Source of the DNA: Sphingobacteriales bacterium
Lineage (GTDB): Bacteria > Bacteroidota > Bacteroidia > Chitinophagales > UBA2359
Direction of reading: 5' to 3'
DNA: 64,000 nucleotides
NCBI GenBank assembly: GCA_016718845.1
Contig: JADKCK010000032.1
Location: 10,173 to 74,172 of the forward strand
Under the pieces are notes generated by a model that had not been told where the DNA came from, made no database searches, and saw only the letters and a program-made list of their open reading frames with translations. This document shows, piece by piece, positions 44,075 to 55,500 of this stretch. Position numbers and translations under genes: made by a program. Numbering within the stretch: the stretch's first letter is position 1; every line of letters begins with the position of its first letter.

Positions 44075-47000
44075 CGTTACCTTTACAGGCACCCCCAACG
44101 CAACGGTTGTTTATACGCTTAATGGCACCACTCAATCCTTAATATTAAATGCCAGCGGAACAATCACCATCAACACAGGAGCTATTACTAACAACCGTAC
44201 CTACACATTGGTAAATGTTACATCGGCAGCCCCTGCCTCTTGTATCAACACAGTCTCGGGCAGCGTAGTTATTAGTGTCGATGCCCCACCAACAGCTTCG
44301 GCAGGTGGCGGCGGAAACGTATGTACCGCCAGTACTATCAACCTATCTGCATCGGGTGGAACGACCTACAACTGGTCGGGTGGAGGTATTACCGCATCTA
44401 CCCAAAACCAACAAAACCCAATTATTGGAGCGGCAACGGTTGGCATGTCGGGCACTTATGTGGTAACGGTGACCGATGTGAACGGCTGTACCGACACTGC
44501 CAGTACCACGGTAACGGTAGCTCCCTGTGCTTGTCCCAACCCACCAACAGTATCAGGATTATCAAGTGTGGATGTTTGTGCAGGAACAACTACCAACCTA
44601 AGCGTAACGCTTGGCGGCGGTGCCACAACAGCCACTTGGACGACCTCGGGCAGCGGAACATTTAATACCCCCACAGGCACAAGTGTAACATACACCCCCT
44701 CGGCGGCAGATATTGCAGCGGGCAGCGTAACCATAACCATCACCACCAACGACCCCGATGGAGCTAATACGCAATGTAATGCAGCAACAACTACAACAAC
44801 AGTAAGCATCAACGCCTTACCAACGGCAGCCATAAGTGGTACAAACACTATTTGTGCAGGCGATAACACCACCTTAACTGCCTCGGGTGGCAACGCATAC
44901 AACTGGACATTACCCAATGGCGGTGGTACATCATCGGCTAACCCATTAAATATTAGCAACGCCACCAATACCAATGCGGGTGTATATACAGTAACGGTAA
45001 CAAATGCTAACAACTGTACCGCAGTAGCCAACACAACAGTTACCGTTAATGCGTTGCCAAATGCAACAGCGGGCGGTGCTACGGTGTGTGTGGGCGATGC
45101 GATAAACCTCACTTCATCAGGTGGCACGACTTATTCATGGTCGGGTTCGGGCATTACCGCATCTACCCAAAACCAACAAAACCCAAGTATTGCAGCATCA
45201 ACAGCGGGTATGGCGGGCATATATACGGTAACAGTAACGGGCAATAATACTTGTACGGCAACAGCCAGCACTACGGTAATTGTTAATGCAAATCCTGTTG
45301 GAGCAATCAATGGCACGCTATCGTTCTGCGAAGGCGGCAGTACTACTTTAACAGCCACAGGCGGCACCGCCTATACATGGTCGGGTGCGGGTATCAGCAA
45401 CCCTAACCAAGCCCAACAAATTATTGGTGGATTAGCAGCAGGCAGTTATTCGTATGCCGTGACGGTAAGCAATGGCAACTGCTCGGCAACAGCCACCACC
45501 AACTTAACAGTAAATGCAGCACCAGCACCCCAAATTACAGGTAGTGCTACCTTCTGTTTTGGCGGCAGTAGCACCTTAGATGCTGGCTCGGGTTACACCA
45601 CTTATTTGTGGACACCGGGCAACTTTGCTACGCAATCTATCACCGTTACCTCATCGGGGACATATACGGTTGAGGTAACTAATGTAGCAGGTTGCACCAG
45701 CACCGACCAAATTGTGGTGACAGCAGCCGCATCGCTAACGCCCAATATCTCTACCAACTCGCCTATTTGTGCAGGCGAAAACGCAACCTTAGACGCAGGC
45801 AATAGTTTTACGACCTATGCTTGGTCGCAAGGAGGCAATAGCTCAACTGTTACTGCCACACCAGCCATTACCACCACTTATACGGTAACGGTTACGCAGG
45901 CAGGATGTAGCGGAACGGCTACTGCGCAGGTAGTGGTTAATCCAATACCAACGGCAACAATTACGGGCAATGCTCCTATTTGTGCAGGTGGAAGTATCAA
46001 TTTAACGGCTAATGGCGGCGGCACTTATTTGTGGAACGGAGCGTTTGGCTCTAATGCAAGTATTACAGACTCGCCAGCAGCCACTACGACCTATACTGTA
46101 ACGGTTACAAATAATGGTTGCAGTTCAACAGCATCAACAAGTGTAACGGTAAATCCGTTGCCAACAGCAAGTGCAGGTGTAAATAGCAATATTTGTGAAG
46201 GCACGAGTATCAACCTAACGGCATCGGGTGGCACGAGCTACAACTGGTCGGGTGCAGGTATTACCGCATCTACCCAAAACCAACAAAACCCCGTTATTGC
46301 GAGTGCTACGGTTGGCATGTCGGGTATCTATAGCGTAACAGTGACAGATGGCAATACCTGTTCATCGGTGGCTAGCGTTACGGCAACGGTGGCGGTATGT
46401 AGTTGTCCTAATCCTGCAACGGTAACGGCATCGTCTGCGGCTATTTGTTCGGGGGCAACAGCTAACCTAACAGCTACTATTGGTGGCGGAGCAACAACAG
46501 CTACTTGGACAACATCGGGCAACGGCACATTTGATACCACCACAGGCACCAGTGTAACTTACACTCCCTCGGCAGCAGATATTGCAGCGGGCAATGTAAG
46601 CATCACCATCACCACCGACGACCCCGATGGCAATAATACGCAATGTAGTGCGGCAACCACCACCATTACCTTAACAATTAACGCACAGCCTAACGCCCTT
46701 GCTACCCCAACCCAACCCACTTGTAGCACCGACACAGGTAGCATATTGGTGACACCCGCAGGTGCTACTTATGCTTGGACAGGCGGTTTAACAGGCTCAA
46801 ATCCAACCAACCTAAATGCAGGTACTTACACCGTTACGGTTACGGCTGCGGGTGGATGTAGTGCCACCGCAAGCACCACCATTAACCCACCAATTAGTTT
46901 TGTGGCTACTGCCACGGCATCGCAGCCAAGTTGTGGATTGACCAACGGCGGCATAGCCGTTACACCAACAGGTGCAGGATTTAGCTATGCTTGGACAGGC

Positions 47001-50000
47001 ACTTTAACGGGTGCAAACCCAACCAACCTAAACGCAGGTACTTATACCGTTACGGTTACAGCTACGGCATCGGGTTGCACAGCTACGGCATCGGCTACAT
47101 TAAACAATAATGCCGGATTAACCCCTACCTTAACCCCAACGCAACCAAGTTGCGGTTTGGATAATGGCGAAATAAGCGTTAACCCAACAGGTGCCAATTA
47201 TTCGTACAACTGGAGTACAGCAGGTGTTACAGGGGCTAATCCTACCGATTTAACATCGGGTACTTACACCGTTACCGTAACAGAAACCGTTGCAGGCTGC
47301 TCGGCTACCGCATCGGTAACACTTAATGCATCGTCGGCTATTACAGCCACTGCTACAGCTACACCAGCTAGTTGCGGCTTAAACAACGGCAGTATTTTAG
47401 TAACATCGGCAGGTACAACTTACGTTTGGAGCGATGCTGCTTTGAGCGGAGCAAACCCAAGTAACTTAGCCGCAGGCACCTACACCGTTACCGTTACGGC
47501 AACAGGTGGATGTACGGCTACGGCATCGGCAATAGTGACAACATCGGCGGCACTAACGGCAACAGCTACCCCAACACAACCCACTTGCGGTTTGGACAAC
47601 GGCAGCATTTTAGTAACACCCGCAGGTGCAACCTCCTATGTTTGGAGCGATGCAGCTTTAATTGGTGCAAACCCAACCAACCTTGCCGCAGGCACTTATA
47701 CCGTTACGGTTACGGCTGCTGGTGGATGTACCGCAACGGCATCGGCAACACTCAATACTTCGTCAAATGCAACGGCGTCGGTTACGGCAACACAACCGAG
47801 TTGCGGACTGGATAATGGTAGTATCTTGGTTAACTCGCCCGGCACCTACGTTTGGAGTGGTGGCTTAACAGGTGCAAACCCCATCAACTTAGCCGCCGGC
47901 ACTTACACCGTTACGGTTACGGCTGCTGGTGGATGTACCGCATCGGCATCAACAACACTTAATCCATCATCAACCATTACGGCAACTGCTACCCCAACAG
48001 CTACTACTTGCGGTTTGGATAACGGCAGCATTAGTGTTACACCAACAGGTGCAAACTATGCTTGGACAGGTGGTTTAACAGGCTCTGACCCCATAAATGT
48101 AGGAGCAGGCAGCTATACCGTTACGGTTACAGCAGCAGGCGGATGTACAGTTATCACCTCTATCACCGTAGACCCATCAACGGCATTAACGGCAACAGCC
48201 ACCGCCACACAACCAACTTGCGGCTTAAACAATGGCAGCATTAGTGTTACGCCAACAGGTGGCACTTATGTTTGGAGCGATGCAACGTTAACAGGTGCAA
48301 ATCCAACCAACGTAGCCGCAGGCACTTACACTGTTACGGTAACATTGGGCGGATGTAGCTCGAACACAAGCATTGCCTTAAATACCTCGTCGGCTATAAC
48401 AGCATCGGTAAATATTACGCAACCAAGTTGTGGTTTAGATAATGGTAGTATCTTGGTTAACTCGCCCGGTGCATACACTTGGAGCGATGCAACTTTAACA
48501 GGTGCAAACCCCATCAACTTAGCCCCTGGCACTTACACCGTTACGGTAACTGCTGCCAACGGTTGTACCGCATCAACCCAAGCAACACTTAATGCATCAA
48601 GTGCTTTAACAGCATCGGCGGCACCCACCCAGCCTACTTGTAGCACCGACACAGGCAGCATTTTAGTAACATCGGTAGGAGCTACTAGCTATGCATGGAG
48701 CGACGCCGCTTTGACAGGAGCTAACCCCACCAACGTAGTAGCAGGCACTTATACCGTTACGGTTAGCGCCGCTGGCGGATGTACAGCCACCGCAAGCACT
48801 ACCATTAACAACCCCATTAGTATTGTAGCCGCAGCAGTTGGCTCGCAACCAAGTTGCGGATTGACCAACGGTGGTATAGCCGTTACGCCAACAGGTGCAG
48901 GATTTAACTATGCTTGGACAGGCGGTTTAACGGGTGCAACCCCCAGTAACTTAGCCGCAGGTACTTATACTGTTACGGTTACGGCAACAGCCACTGGCTG
49001 TACCTCATCGGCATTGGTAGTATTAGTAAATGATGCCGGATTGACGGCTTCTTTAATACCCACGCAACCAAGTTGTGGTTTGGATAATGGAGCGATAAGT
49101 GTGAATCCAGCAGGTGCCAATTATTCGTACAACTGGAGTACCGCGGGTGTTACAGGTTCAAATCCTACCGATTTAACATCGGGAACTTATACCGTTACGG
49201 TAACAGAAACAACGGCGGGCTGCTCGGCTACGGCATCGGTAACTTTAAATACCAGTAACCCAATAACGGCATCGGCAACAACAACGCCAACCACATGCGG
49301 CTTAAACAACGGCGGTTTATCGGCAACACCAACAGGGGGTACTTACCTTTGGACAGGCGGTTTGGCAGGTGCTAATCCAACCAACGTAGCATCGGGTACT
49401 TACACCCTTACCGTTACCGACACCAACGGTTGTACGGCTACCACATCGGCAACTGTTGCTGCCTCAAATGCACTAACAGCAACCGCCAACATTACACAAC
49501 CTACTTGCGGTTTGGATAATGGTAGTATAGCCATTACGCCCGCAGGTGCAACCTACACTTGGACAGGCGGATTGACAGGTGCTAACCCAAGCAACGTGGC
49601 CGCAGGCAACTATGCCCTTACGGTAACAGATGCAGGTGGATGCTCATCTACCTTAACCGTTACCGTAAATGCCTCAACGGCTATTACCGCAACTGCTACC
49701 CCAACACAACCAACTTGCGGCTTAAACAACGGCAGCATTTTAGTAACTCCCGCAGGTGCAACTTATGTTTGGAGCGATGCAACTTTAACGGGTGCTAATC
49801 CAACAAACCTTGCCCCCGGCACTTACACCGTTACGGTTACGGCTGCTGGCGGATGTACCGCATCGGCATCAACAATACTTAATACTTCATCAACCATTAC
49901 GGCTACTGCTACCCCAACGGCTACTACTTGTGGTTTAGATAACGGTAGTATTGTAGTAACGCCTGCTGGCGGTAGCTATACCTGGACGGGTGGTTTAACA

Positions 50001-51782
50001 GGTGCAACACCTACTAACATAGCCGCAGGTAGCTATACCGTTACGGTAACAGCAGCAGGTGGATGTACAGTTATCACCTCTATCACCGTTGATGCATCAA
50101 CGGCTATTACTGCAACAGCTACCCCAACACAACCCACTTGCGGTTTGGATAATGGCAGTATTTTAGTAACCCCCGCAGGTGCAACCTACGCTTGGACAGG
50201 TGGTTTAGCAGGTGCAAATCCAACAGGTGTTATAACAGGCACTTACAGCGTTACCGTTACAGCAGCAGGCGGATGTACGGCTACGGCATCGGCAACCATA
50301 GACCCATCAACGGCTATTACCGCAACAGTTACCCCAACACAACCAACTTGCGGCTTAAACAACGGCAGTATTTTAGTAACCCCTGCAGGTGCAACCTATG
50401 CTTGGACAGGTGGTTTAGCAGGTGCAAATCCAACCAACGTAGCCGCAGGCACTTATACCGTTACGGTTACGGCAGCAGGCGGATGTACGGCTACCGCATC
50501 GGCAACATTAAATACTTCATCTGCCCCAACAGCACCTGTAGTAACAGGCTTAAACAACCCCTATTGCGTGGGCGAAACGGTTGATGCACTAAGCGTTACA
50601 CCAAATCAAGGTGGTACGATTACATGGTATGCCAACACCGATTTAACCTTAGCCGTAGCTACGGGCAACACTTATACGCCGCCAACAGGTGTACAAGCAG
50701 GTGCTGTTTCGTATTGGGTTGTTGAAGATGCAAACGGTTGTCAGAGCCCTGCCACCCAACTAGATGTTACGTTTGAAGTATGCGTAACCTGCAACGTACA
50801 AACACCTATTGGCGTTACAACTGCCCTAACCACTTGCGAAGGCACAACAAACACAGCAGCACTCGAAGTGACAAACAACGACCCTAACGCAACCATACAT
50901 TGGTACGATGCAGCAAACATAGAAGTGGCAACGGGCAACACCTTTGTGCCAACAACAGCAGGTACTTATACCGCCATTGCCATTGCCAACAACGACCCAA
51001 CATGCCAAAGCCCCGCAGTAACGGCTACCTTAACCGAAACTATTTTGGGTGATGCAGGTTTTGTGTACGATGAAGATACCTACTGCCAAGGCACCAACAA
51101 CATTACCCCAACTATTACGGGTACAAGTGGCGGTACTTTCTCGGCAACAGGTGGTTTGGTGATTGACCCCGCAACAGGTACATTTAACGCTACAACAGCC
51201 GGAACCTTTACCATAACCTACGATGTGACAGGCAATTGCCCCGCAACAAATACTTTTGTGGTTACGGTAATACCAAGTGTAACTATTGCCATAAGTGGCA
51301 ACACCACCATTAACTTGGGCGAAAACACACAACTAACCGCAACAGGTGCCACAACCTATACCTGGACAGCTAACGCCACTTTAAGTTGCACCGATTGTGC
51401 CGCCCCCGTGGCTACTCCTACCCAAACAACTACCTATACCGTACAAACAGCAGGCGGCGAATGTGCCGAACCTGCATCTGTTACAGTATTAGTTAATATG
51501 CCACAACACTTAGTAATTATACCAAACGCTTTTTCGCCAAACAACGATGGCACAAACGACATATTCCATATTGGAGGCGTAAATATCGCCACCATACACT
51601 TAGCTATTTACGACCGCTGGGGACAAAAAATGTTTGAAGCCGAAGGTGATATTGATACATTTTGGGACGGAACCTACAAAGGTTTTGATTGCGAATTGGG
51701 TGTGTATGTGTACTACCTAAATGTTACTTATACCGACGGAACCAAAGAAATGTTTAAAAACAACTTAACTTTGGTGAGATAG
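43881..51782 (+). CDS. Giant T9SS surface adhesin, segment 4 with SprB-like repeats and type B sorting domain
   Basis: This is the 2,633-codon C-terminal segment; genuine coding begins at about 43918. It holds PKD/Ig-like domains with repeated Cys, TTYNWSG and ASTQNQQNP motifs. Eighteen SprB-like repeats of about 70 residues follow (46690-50525), each with QPTCGLDNGSI, YAWTGGLTGANPTN and YTVTVTAAGGCTA motifs. Two further Ig-like domains and a gliding-motility-associated C-terminal domain (IIPNAFSPNNDGTND, YDRWGQKMFE, ending LTLVR) complete it. The last domain directs T9SS export and attachment. Large repeat proteins of this kind in Bacteroidota include the SprB adhesin; the role here is inferred. 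Confidence 0.82.
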   Translation: MQQVQQRSAQEHLTATATYTLVSVVSAAPASCSTAASGSAVVTVNPLPTASISGSTSFCSGGSADVTFTGTPNATVVYTLNGTTQSLILNASGTITINTGAITNNRTYTLVNVTSAAPASCINTVSGSVVISVDAPPTASAGGGGNVCTASTINLSASGGTTYNWSGGGITASTQNQQNPIIGAATVGMSGTYVVTVTDVNGCTDTASTTVTVAPCACPNPPTVSGLSSVDVCAGTTTNLSVTLGGGATTATWTTSGSGTFNTPTGTSVTYTPSAADIAAGSVTITITTNDPDGANTQCNAATTTTTVSINALPTAAISGTNTICAGDNTTLTASGGNAYNWTLPNGGGTSSANPLNISNATNTNAGVYTVTVTNANNCTAVANTTVTVNALPNATAGGATVCVGDAINLTSSGGTTYSWSGSGITASTQNQQNPSIAASTAGMAGIYTVTVTGNNTCTATASTTVIVNANPVGAINGTLSFCEGGSTTLTATGGTAYTWSGAGISNPNQAQQIIGGLAAGSYSYAVTVSNGNCSATATTNLTVNAAPAPQITGSATFCFGGSSTLDAGSGYTTYLWTPGNFATQSITVTSSGTYTVEVTNVAGCTSTDQIVVTAAASLTPNISTNSPICAGENATLDAGNSFTTYAWSQGGNSSTVTATPAITTTYTVTVTQAGCSGTATAQVVVNPIPTATITGNAPICAGGSINLTANGGGTYLWNGAFGSNASITDSPAATTTYTVTVTNNGCSSTASTSVTVNPLPTASAGVNSNICEGTSINLTASGGTSYNWSGAGITASTQNQQNPVIASATVGMSGIYSVTVTDGNTCSSVASVTATVAVCSCPNPATVTASSAAICSGATANLTATIGGGATTATWTTSGNGTFDTTTGTSVTYTPSAADIAAGNVSITITTDDPDGNNTQCSAATTTITLTINAQPNALATPTQPTCSTDTGSILVTPAGATYAWTGGLTGSNPTNLNAGTYTVTVTAAGGCSATASTTINPPISFVATATASQPSCGLTNGGIAVTPTGAGFSYAWTGTLTGANPTNLNAGTYTVTVTATASGCTATASATLNNNAGLTPTLTPTQPSCGLDNGEISVNPTGANYSYNWSTAGVTGANPTDLTSGTYTVTVTETVAGCSATASVTLNASSAITATATATPASCGLNNGSILVTSAGTTYVWSDAALSGANPSNLAAGTYTVTVTATGGCTATASAIVTTSAALTATATPTQPTCGLDNGSILVTPAGATSYVWSDAALIGANPTNLAAGTYTVTVTAAGGCTATASATLNTSSNATASVTATQPSCGLDNGSILVNSPGTYVWSGGLTGANPINLAAGTYTVTVTAAGGCTASASTTLNPSSTITATATPTATTCGLDNGSISVTPTGANYAWTGGLTGSDPINVGAGSYTVTVTAAGGCTVITSITVDPSTALTATATATQPTCGLNNGSISVTPTGGTYVWSDATLTGANPTNVAAGTYTVTVTLGGCSSNTSIALNTSSAITASVNITQPSCGLDNGSILVNSPGAYTWSDATLTGANPINLAPGTYTVTVTAANGCTASTQATLNASSALTASAAPTQPTCSTDTGSILVTSVGATSYAWSDAALTGANPTNVVAGTYTVTVSAAGGCTATASTTINNPISIVAAAVGSQPSCGLTNGGIAVTPTGAGFNYAWTGGLTGATPSNLAAGTYTVTVTATATGCTSSALVVLVNDAGLTASLIPTQPSCGLDNGAISVNPAGANYSYNWSTAGVTGSNPTDLTSGTYTVTVTETTAGCSATASVTLNTSNPITASATTTPTTCGLNNGGLSATPTGGTYLWTGGLAGANPTNVASGTYTLTVTDTNGCTATTSATVAASNALTATANITQPTCGLDNGSIAITPAGATYTWTGGLTGANPSNVAAGNYALTVTDAGGCSSTLTVTVNASTAITATATPTQPTCGLNNGSILVTPAGATYVWSDATLTGANPTNLAPGTYTVTVTAAGGCTASASTILNTSSTITATATPTATTCGLDNGSIVVTPAGGSYTWTGGLTGATPTNIAAGSYTVTVTAAGGCTVITSITVDASTAITATATPTQPTCGLDNGSILVTPAGATYAWTGGLAGANPTGVITGTYSVTVTAAGGCTATASATIDPSTAITATVTPTQPTCGLNNGSILVTPAGATYAWTGGLAGANPTNVAAGTYTVTVTAAGGCTATASATLNTSSAPTAPVVTGLNNPYCVGETVDALSVTPNQGGTITWYANTDLTLAVATGNTYTPPTGVQAGAVSYWVVEDANGCQSPATQLDVTFEVCVTCNVQTPIGVTTALTTCEGTTNTAALEVTNNDPNATIHWYDAANIEVATGNTFVPTTAGTYTAIAIANNDPTCQSPAVTATLTETILGDAGFVYDEDTYCQGTNNITPTITGTSGGTFSATGGLVIDPATGTFNATTAGTFTITYDVTGNCPATNTFVVTVIPSVTIAISGNTTINLGENTQLTATGATTYTWTANATLSCTDCAAPVATPTQTTTYTVQTAGGECAEPASVTVLVNMPQHLVIIPNAFSPNNDGTNDIFHIGGVNIATIHLAIYDRWGQKMFEAEGDIDTFWDGTYKGFDCELGVYVYYLNVTYTDGTKEMFKNNLTLVR
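46690..50525 (+). repeat. SprB-like repeat block, 18 units as a duplicated nine-unit set
   Basis: Units of about 210 bp. Units 1-9 pair in order with units 10-18. For example, STDTGSILVT marks units 1 and 10, LTNGGIAVTPTGAGF 2 and 11, YSYNWSTAGVTG 3 and 12, and TPTATTCGLDNGSI 7 and 16. Landmarks are about 1.92 kb apart. Confidence 0.85.
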
Positions 51783-51881
51783 TTGGTGTGGTTTTAGTAC
51801 CCAAAAATAGAACCACCTAAAAAGTAGTTTTAAATGATGATAATTGCCTATGTATATGGAGTGTTCATCATAATCAGGCTA

Positions 51882-51921
51882 AAAATGTGGCTGTCTTGTA
51901 CTTGCAAGATAGCCACATTTT
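51882..51921 (+). terminator. Terminator of the giant surface gene
   Basis: AAAATGTGGCTGTCTTG pairs with CAAGATAGCCACATTTT around a short loop, with a T run, about 100 nt after the stop at 51782. Confidence 0.85.
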
Positions 51922-52002
51922 GTTTCTACAAGTCCTTATTTGCCTTTTTAGCAGTGACTTGCCCATTAAATGACAGTCTAATGACAATACAATAATAACT
52001 AC

Positions 52003-52404
52003 CTCATGTTACGCAGAGGTAACCCAACCGAGTTGGCTATTAAGCGGCATGGGGCTTTTTTAGTTGTTTGTTGTTTTTTTGTTGCTGCTTACCACCTAAT
52101 CATGTTCTTTTACTTTTTTGCTTGATCAAAAAAGTAACAAAAAAATCAAGGCTGGTATAGTAATTGGCTAAAATGGGCAACATTCCGCTAAAAGATATAA
52201 ACTTGCACGCCAAACGACTTGTTTGTCGAGTTTATTTCTGGGTTCGGTGTGGCGTGCTTCAAACAGTATATCTTTTTTAACGCTCCATTTTTGCCCATTT
52301 CTTAACGCCAATTCCTATAATGCCGGTCTTCTCTCTCCAAATAATGCAAAGCGTAGCTAAAAATACCAAATGGCTAATTATAAAAATGGGCTGCGTAACA
52401 TGAG
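52003..52404. mobile_element. Possible MITE-like element with terminal inverted repeats
   Basis: CTCATGTTACGCAG at 52003-52016 and CTGCGTAACATGAG at 52391-52404 are perfect reverse complements. The interior is non-coding and includes a TTGATCAAAAAAGTAACAAAAAA stretch typical of dispersed repeats in Bacteroidota genomes. No transposase or clear target-site duplication was identified. Confidence 0.45.
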
Positions 52405-52515
52405 TAACTACTTAATAAACCAACATTTAAAATAGGCAATATGCTACAATCGGCACAAAAATTGTTGTGCAAGATACATAGCTTTTAGATAAACAAAATG
52501 TTTGACACAATTTTT

Positions 52516-55500
52516 ATGAAAACAATAAACTACATTGCTTTAATTTGCTTAGTGCTTAACTATTCGATTGCCCCTACATTAATGGCACAAACAACTTGGG
52601 AGCGTGTATTTACTGGCGCACAAGGCAACAGTATTAAACCAACTACCGACAATAATTATGTGGTAACGGGCTTTAAATACATAGATTCGGCTACGCCTAA
52701 TGCGGGTAATCAAATCATCTTACAAAAAATAAGCCCTAGCGGCAGCTTACTTTGGTCGCAAAATATAGCTACTAACTGGGCTGCAAGTACCTACACACAA
52801 GGTGGCGATGTGGTAGCTAATACCAACGGCACTTATACGGGCTTTGGCACGGTGCGCCTACTAAACAATAACACCCCCGATTACAACAATTTTTATTGGT
52901 ACAAAACCAACACCAATGGCGAGTTGCAATCGTGGGTATCGTTGGGTGATAGCAGCACTTTTAAAACACCGCATACTTTACTAAGCCTTGCCGATGGTAG
53001 TTATGTTGCCTTGGGCGAGGGTAGGTCGGGAACAGACAGTAACCCCATCTACCAAACTTACTTAATAAAAACCGACAACAACGGGGCTATTTTGTGGCAG
53101 AAAAACTATGCCGGTAAAATAGGTAAAGCCATGGTAGCTACTGCCGATGGTGGTTTTGTGGTGGTAGGTAGTGTACAAGGAATAGGCGCTTTTCAGGTGT
53201 GGTATCAGTTGTTTAAAGTAGATGCAGGTGGCAACCTTGTTTGGGAAGTTACAGGCGAAGGCGGAAGCACAGGTTTAGACGTACAACAAACCACCGATGG
53301 AGGGTTTATCACCACAGGTACTAAACTAACCAAGCATACCGCCACCGGAGCTATTAGTTGGACACAAACCCGACAGGGTAACGCTATTGTAGTTAATGCC
53401 GATGGCACTTTTAATACCACTACCACCGAGCCTAATATTGTAAATGGTAGCCCCAATTTGGTTATCAAAAAATATACAGCTACGGGTGCTTTATCGTCCT
53501 CAAATCAAATTGGACCTACCGGAAGCGATGAAGTGGGCTACGACATTATTGCATCTACCGACGGTGTTGGATACTTAGCAGTAGGCAAAAGCACGGCTAA
53601 TTTAAACGAGCAAGTGTATGTAGTAAAAACCAACGCATCGGGTAGTGTTAGCTTTATGCGCCCCGAACTTACTGCCCTAAACTCGGTAGCACCTGCAACG
53701 GTAGCACCTGTAAGCTTGGTAAATGTTAGTTGTCAGGTAAAAAATACGGGTTTGGTACAAGCCGCAGCAAGTGTGTTGCGTTGTTATTTATCAACCGATA
53801 ATGTGTTAGATAATACCGACTTTTTGTTAGGAAGTTCCAACGTCAGCTCGCTTTCGGCAGGCGGAAGCGCAACAGCTAATCTTAACCTAAATATCCCTAA
53901 TTGGGCAGCGGGTAGCTACAACCTTATATTTATGGCAGATGCTACGCGTGTGGTGTTCGAAGCATCGGAAAGTAACAATACTACTACCCGCACCATACAA
54001 ATTAGTGGAGCGCCTGCGGGCAGCAACTTGTCCGATTTGAGTGTTTTGGCAGCCACCCTAAGCAACAACGTGGCGGTAGCAATTGGCTCAACGATTACGG
54101 CATCGGCTACGGTTGTCAATACTGGTACAGGTCCTGCATTGGGCAGCATGTTAAAAGTATTTTTATCAACCGATAACCTCTACGATGCCAACGATGTGCT
54201 ACTTACACAAGGTAATATACCCGAATTGCTTGCTAATCAATCGGCGACATTAAGCAATTTGGCGTTTGTAGTGCCTGCTAATGCCACTTTGGGTACAGCT
54301 TACATACTTTTTGTGGCAGATGCCAATGCCCAAATTACCGAAACCAACGAAAACAACAACATCATCAACCAAACTATTACGCTTATTAGCAATACCCCCG
54401 ACCTTATTATCCAAAACCCCACAGCTCCTACTACCGCCAACACAGGTAGTAACATAACATTAGGCTGCACGGTCAACAACTTATCGTCTCAAACGGCAGG
54501 GGCAAGTGTGCTTAAATACTACCTATCAACCGACAACACTTATAGTGCCAACGATGTGTATTTGGGCATGAATAATGTGGCGGCTTTAAACGCCAACACA
54601 TCGGCTACTTTTTCGCTTACTGTACCTATTGCTAATAACTTAGTGGCTGGCAGCTATTTTCTTATTTATGTAGCCGATGCCAACAACCAAGTAACCGAAT
54701 ATAACGAAGCCAACAACATTGGTACCCGAGCCATTACCATTAACAACGGTACTGCATTGCCCGATTTGGTGGTGCAATCGCCAGTAGCACCTGCGTCGGT
54801 GGTGGCAGGCAACAACATTACCGTAACTTGTGTGGTGCGCAACCAAGGCACATCAAGCTCGGCGGTAAATAACCTAAAATTTTACCTATCTACCGATATA
54901 AATTACCAAACCTTCGACCTATATTTGGGCGCATTTAGTACCCCTGTTTTATCGCCCGGTGCAACGGTTAATGTTAGCAAAGTATTAACCATACCCTCGA
55001 GTACGGTTAATGGCAACTACTACATTATTTATCGTGCCGATGCCGATGCTACTATTGTAGAAAACAACGAAAACAACAACAACTCGATACGATTGATAAG
55101 CGTATCTAATGGTCCCGATTTGATTATCCAAAACCAATTTGCCCCAACTACTGCGGCTATTGGCAGCAATATTAGCACTAGTTTTAGGGTGCGCAACCAA
55201 GGTATTGGTAGTGCAGGTGTTAGCATGGCTAAAATTTACTTATCAACCGACATTAACTTTAGTGCCAACGATGCACTTTTAGACAGCGTTAATGTAAATA
55301 CCTTAGTAGGTAGCAGCTTTGCCGATTTAAGCAAAAGCGTTCTTATTCCGTCGAGTACTGCCGCAGGCACCTACTACCTTATTTTTCGTGCCGATGCCAA
55401 CAACCAAGTAAACGAAACATCGGAGGCAAACAACAACGCCATAAAAACCATTAACATTGGCAGCCTACCCGATTTAGTGCCTCAAAACCTAACTGCCCCT

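Larger units (their letters stand above)
51783..52497. other. Intergenic region with terminator and inverted-repeat element
   Basis: A terminator lies at 51882-51921. A roughly 400-bp segment bounded by CTCATGTTACGCAG (52003-52016) and its reverse complement (52391-52404) fills most of the rest. No gene is seen. Confidence 0.65.

Noticed and set aside
44456..48532. Minus-strand frames within the SprB-like block
   Set aside because: They are short, repeated by the plus-strand repeat structure, and unlike known proteins.
52003..52404. Complete insertion sequence
   Set aside because: Only inverted ends are present; no transposase frame was seen, so it is reported only as a possible MITE.
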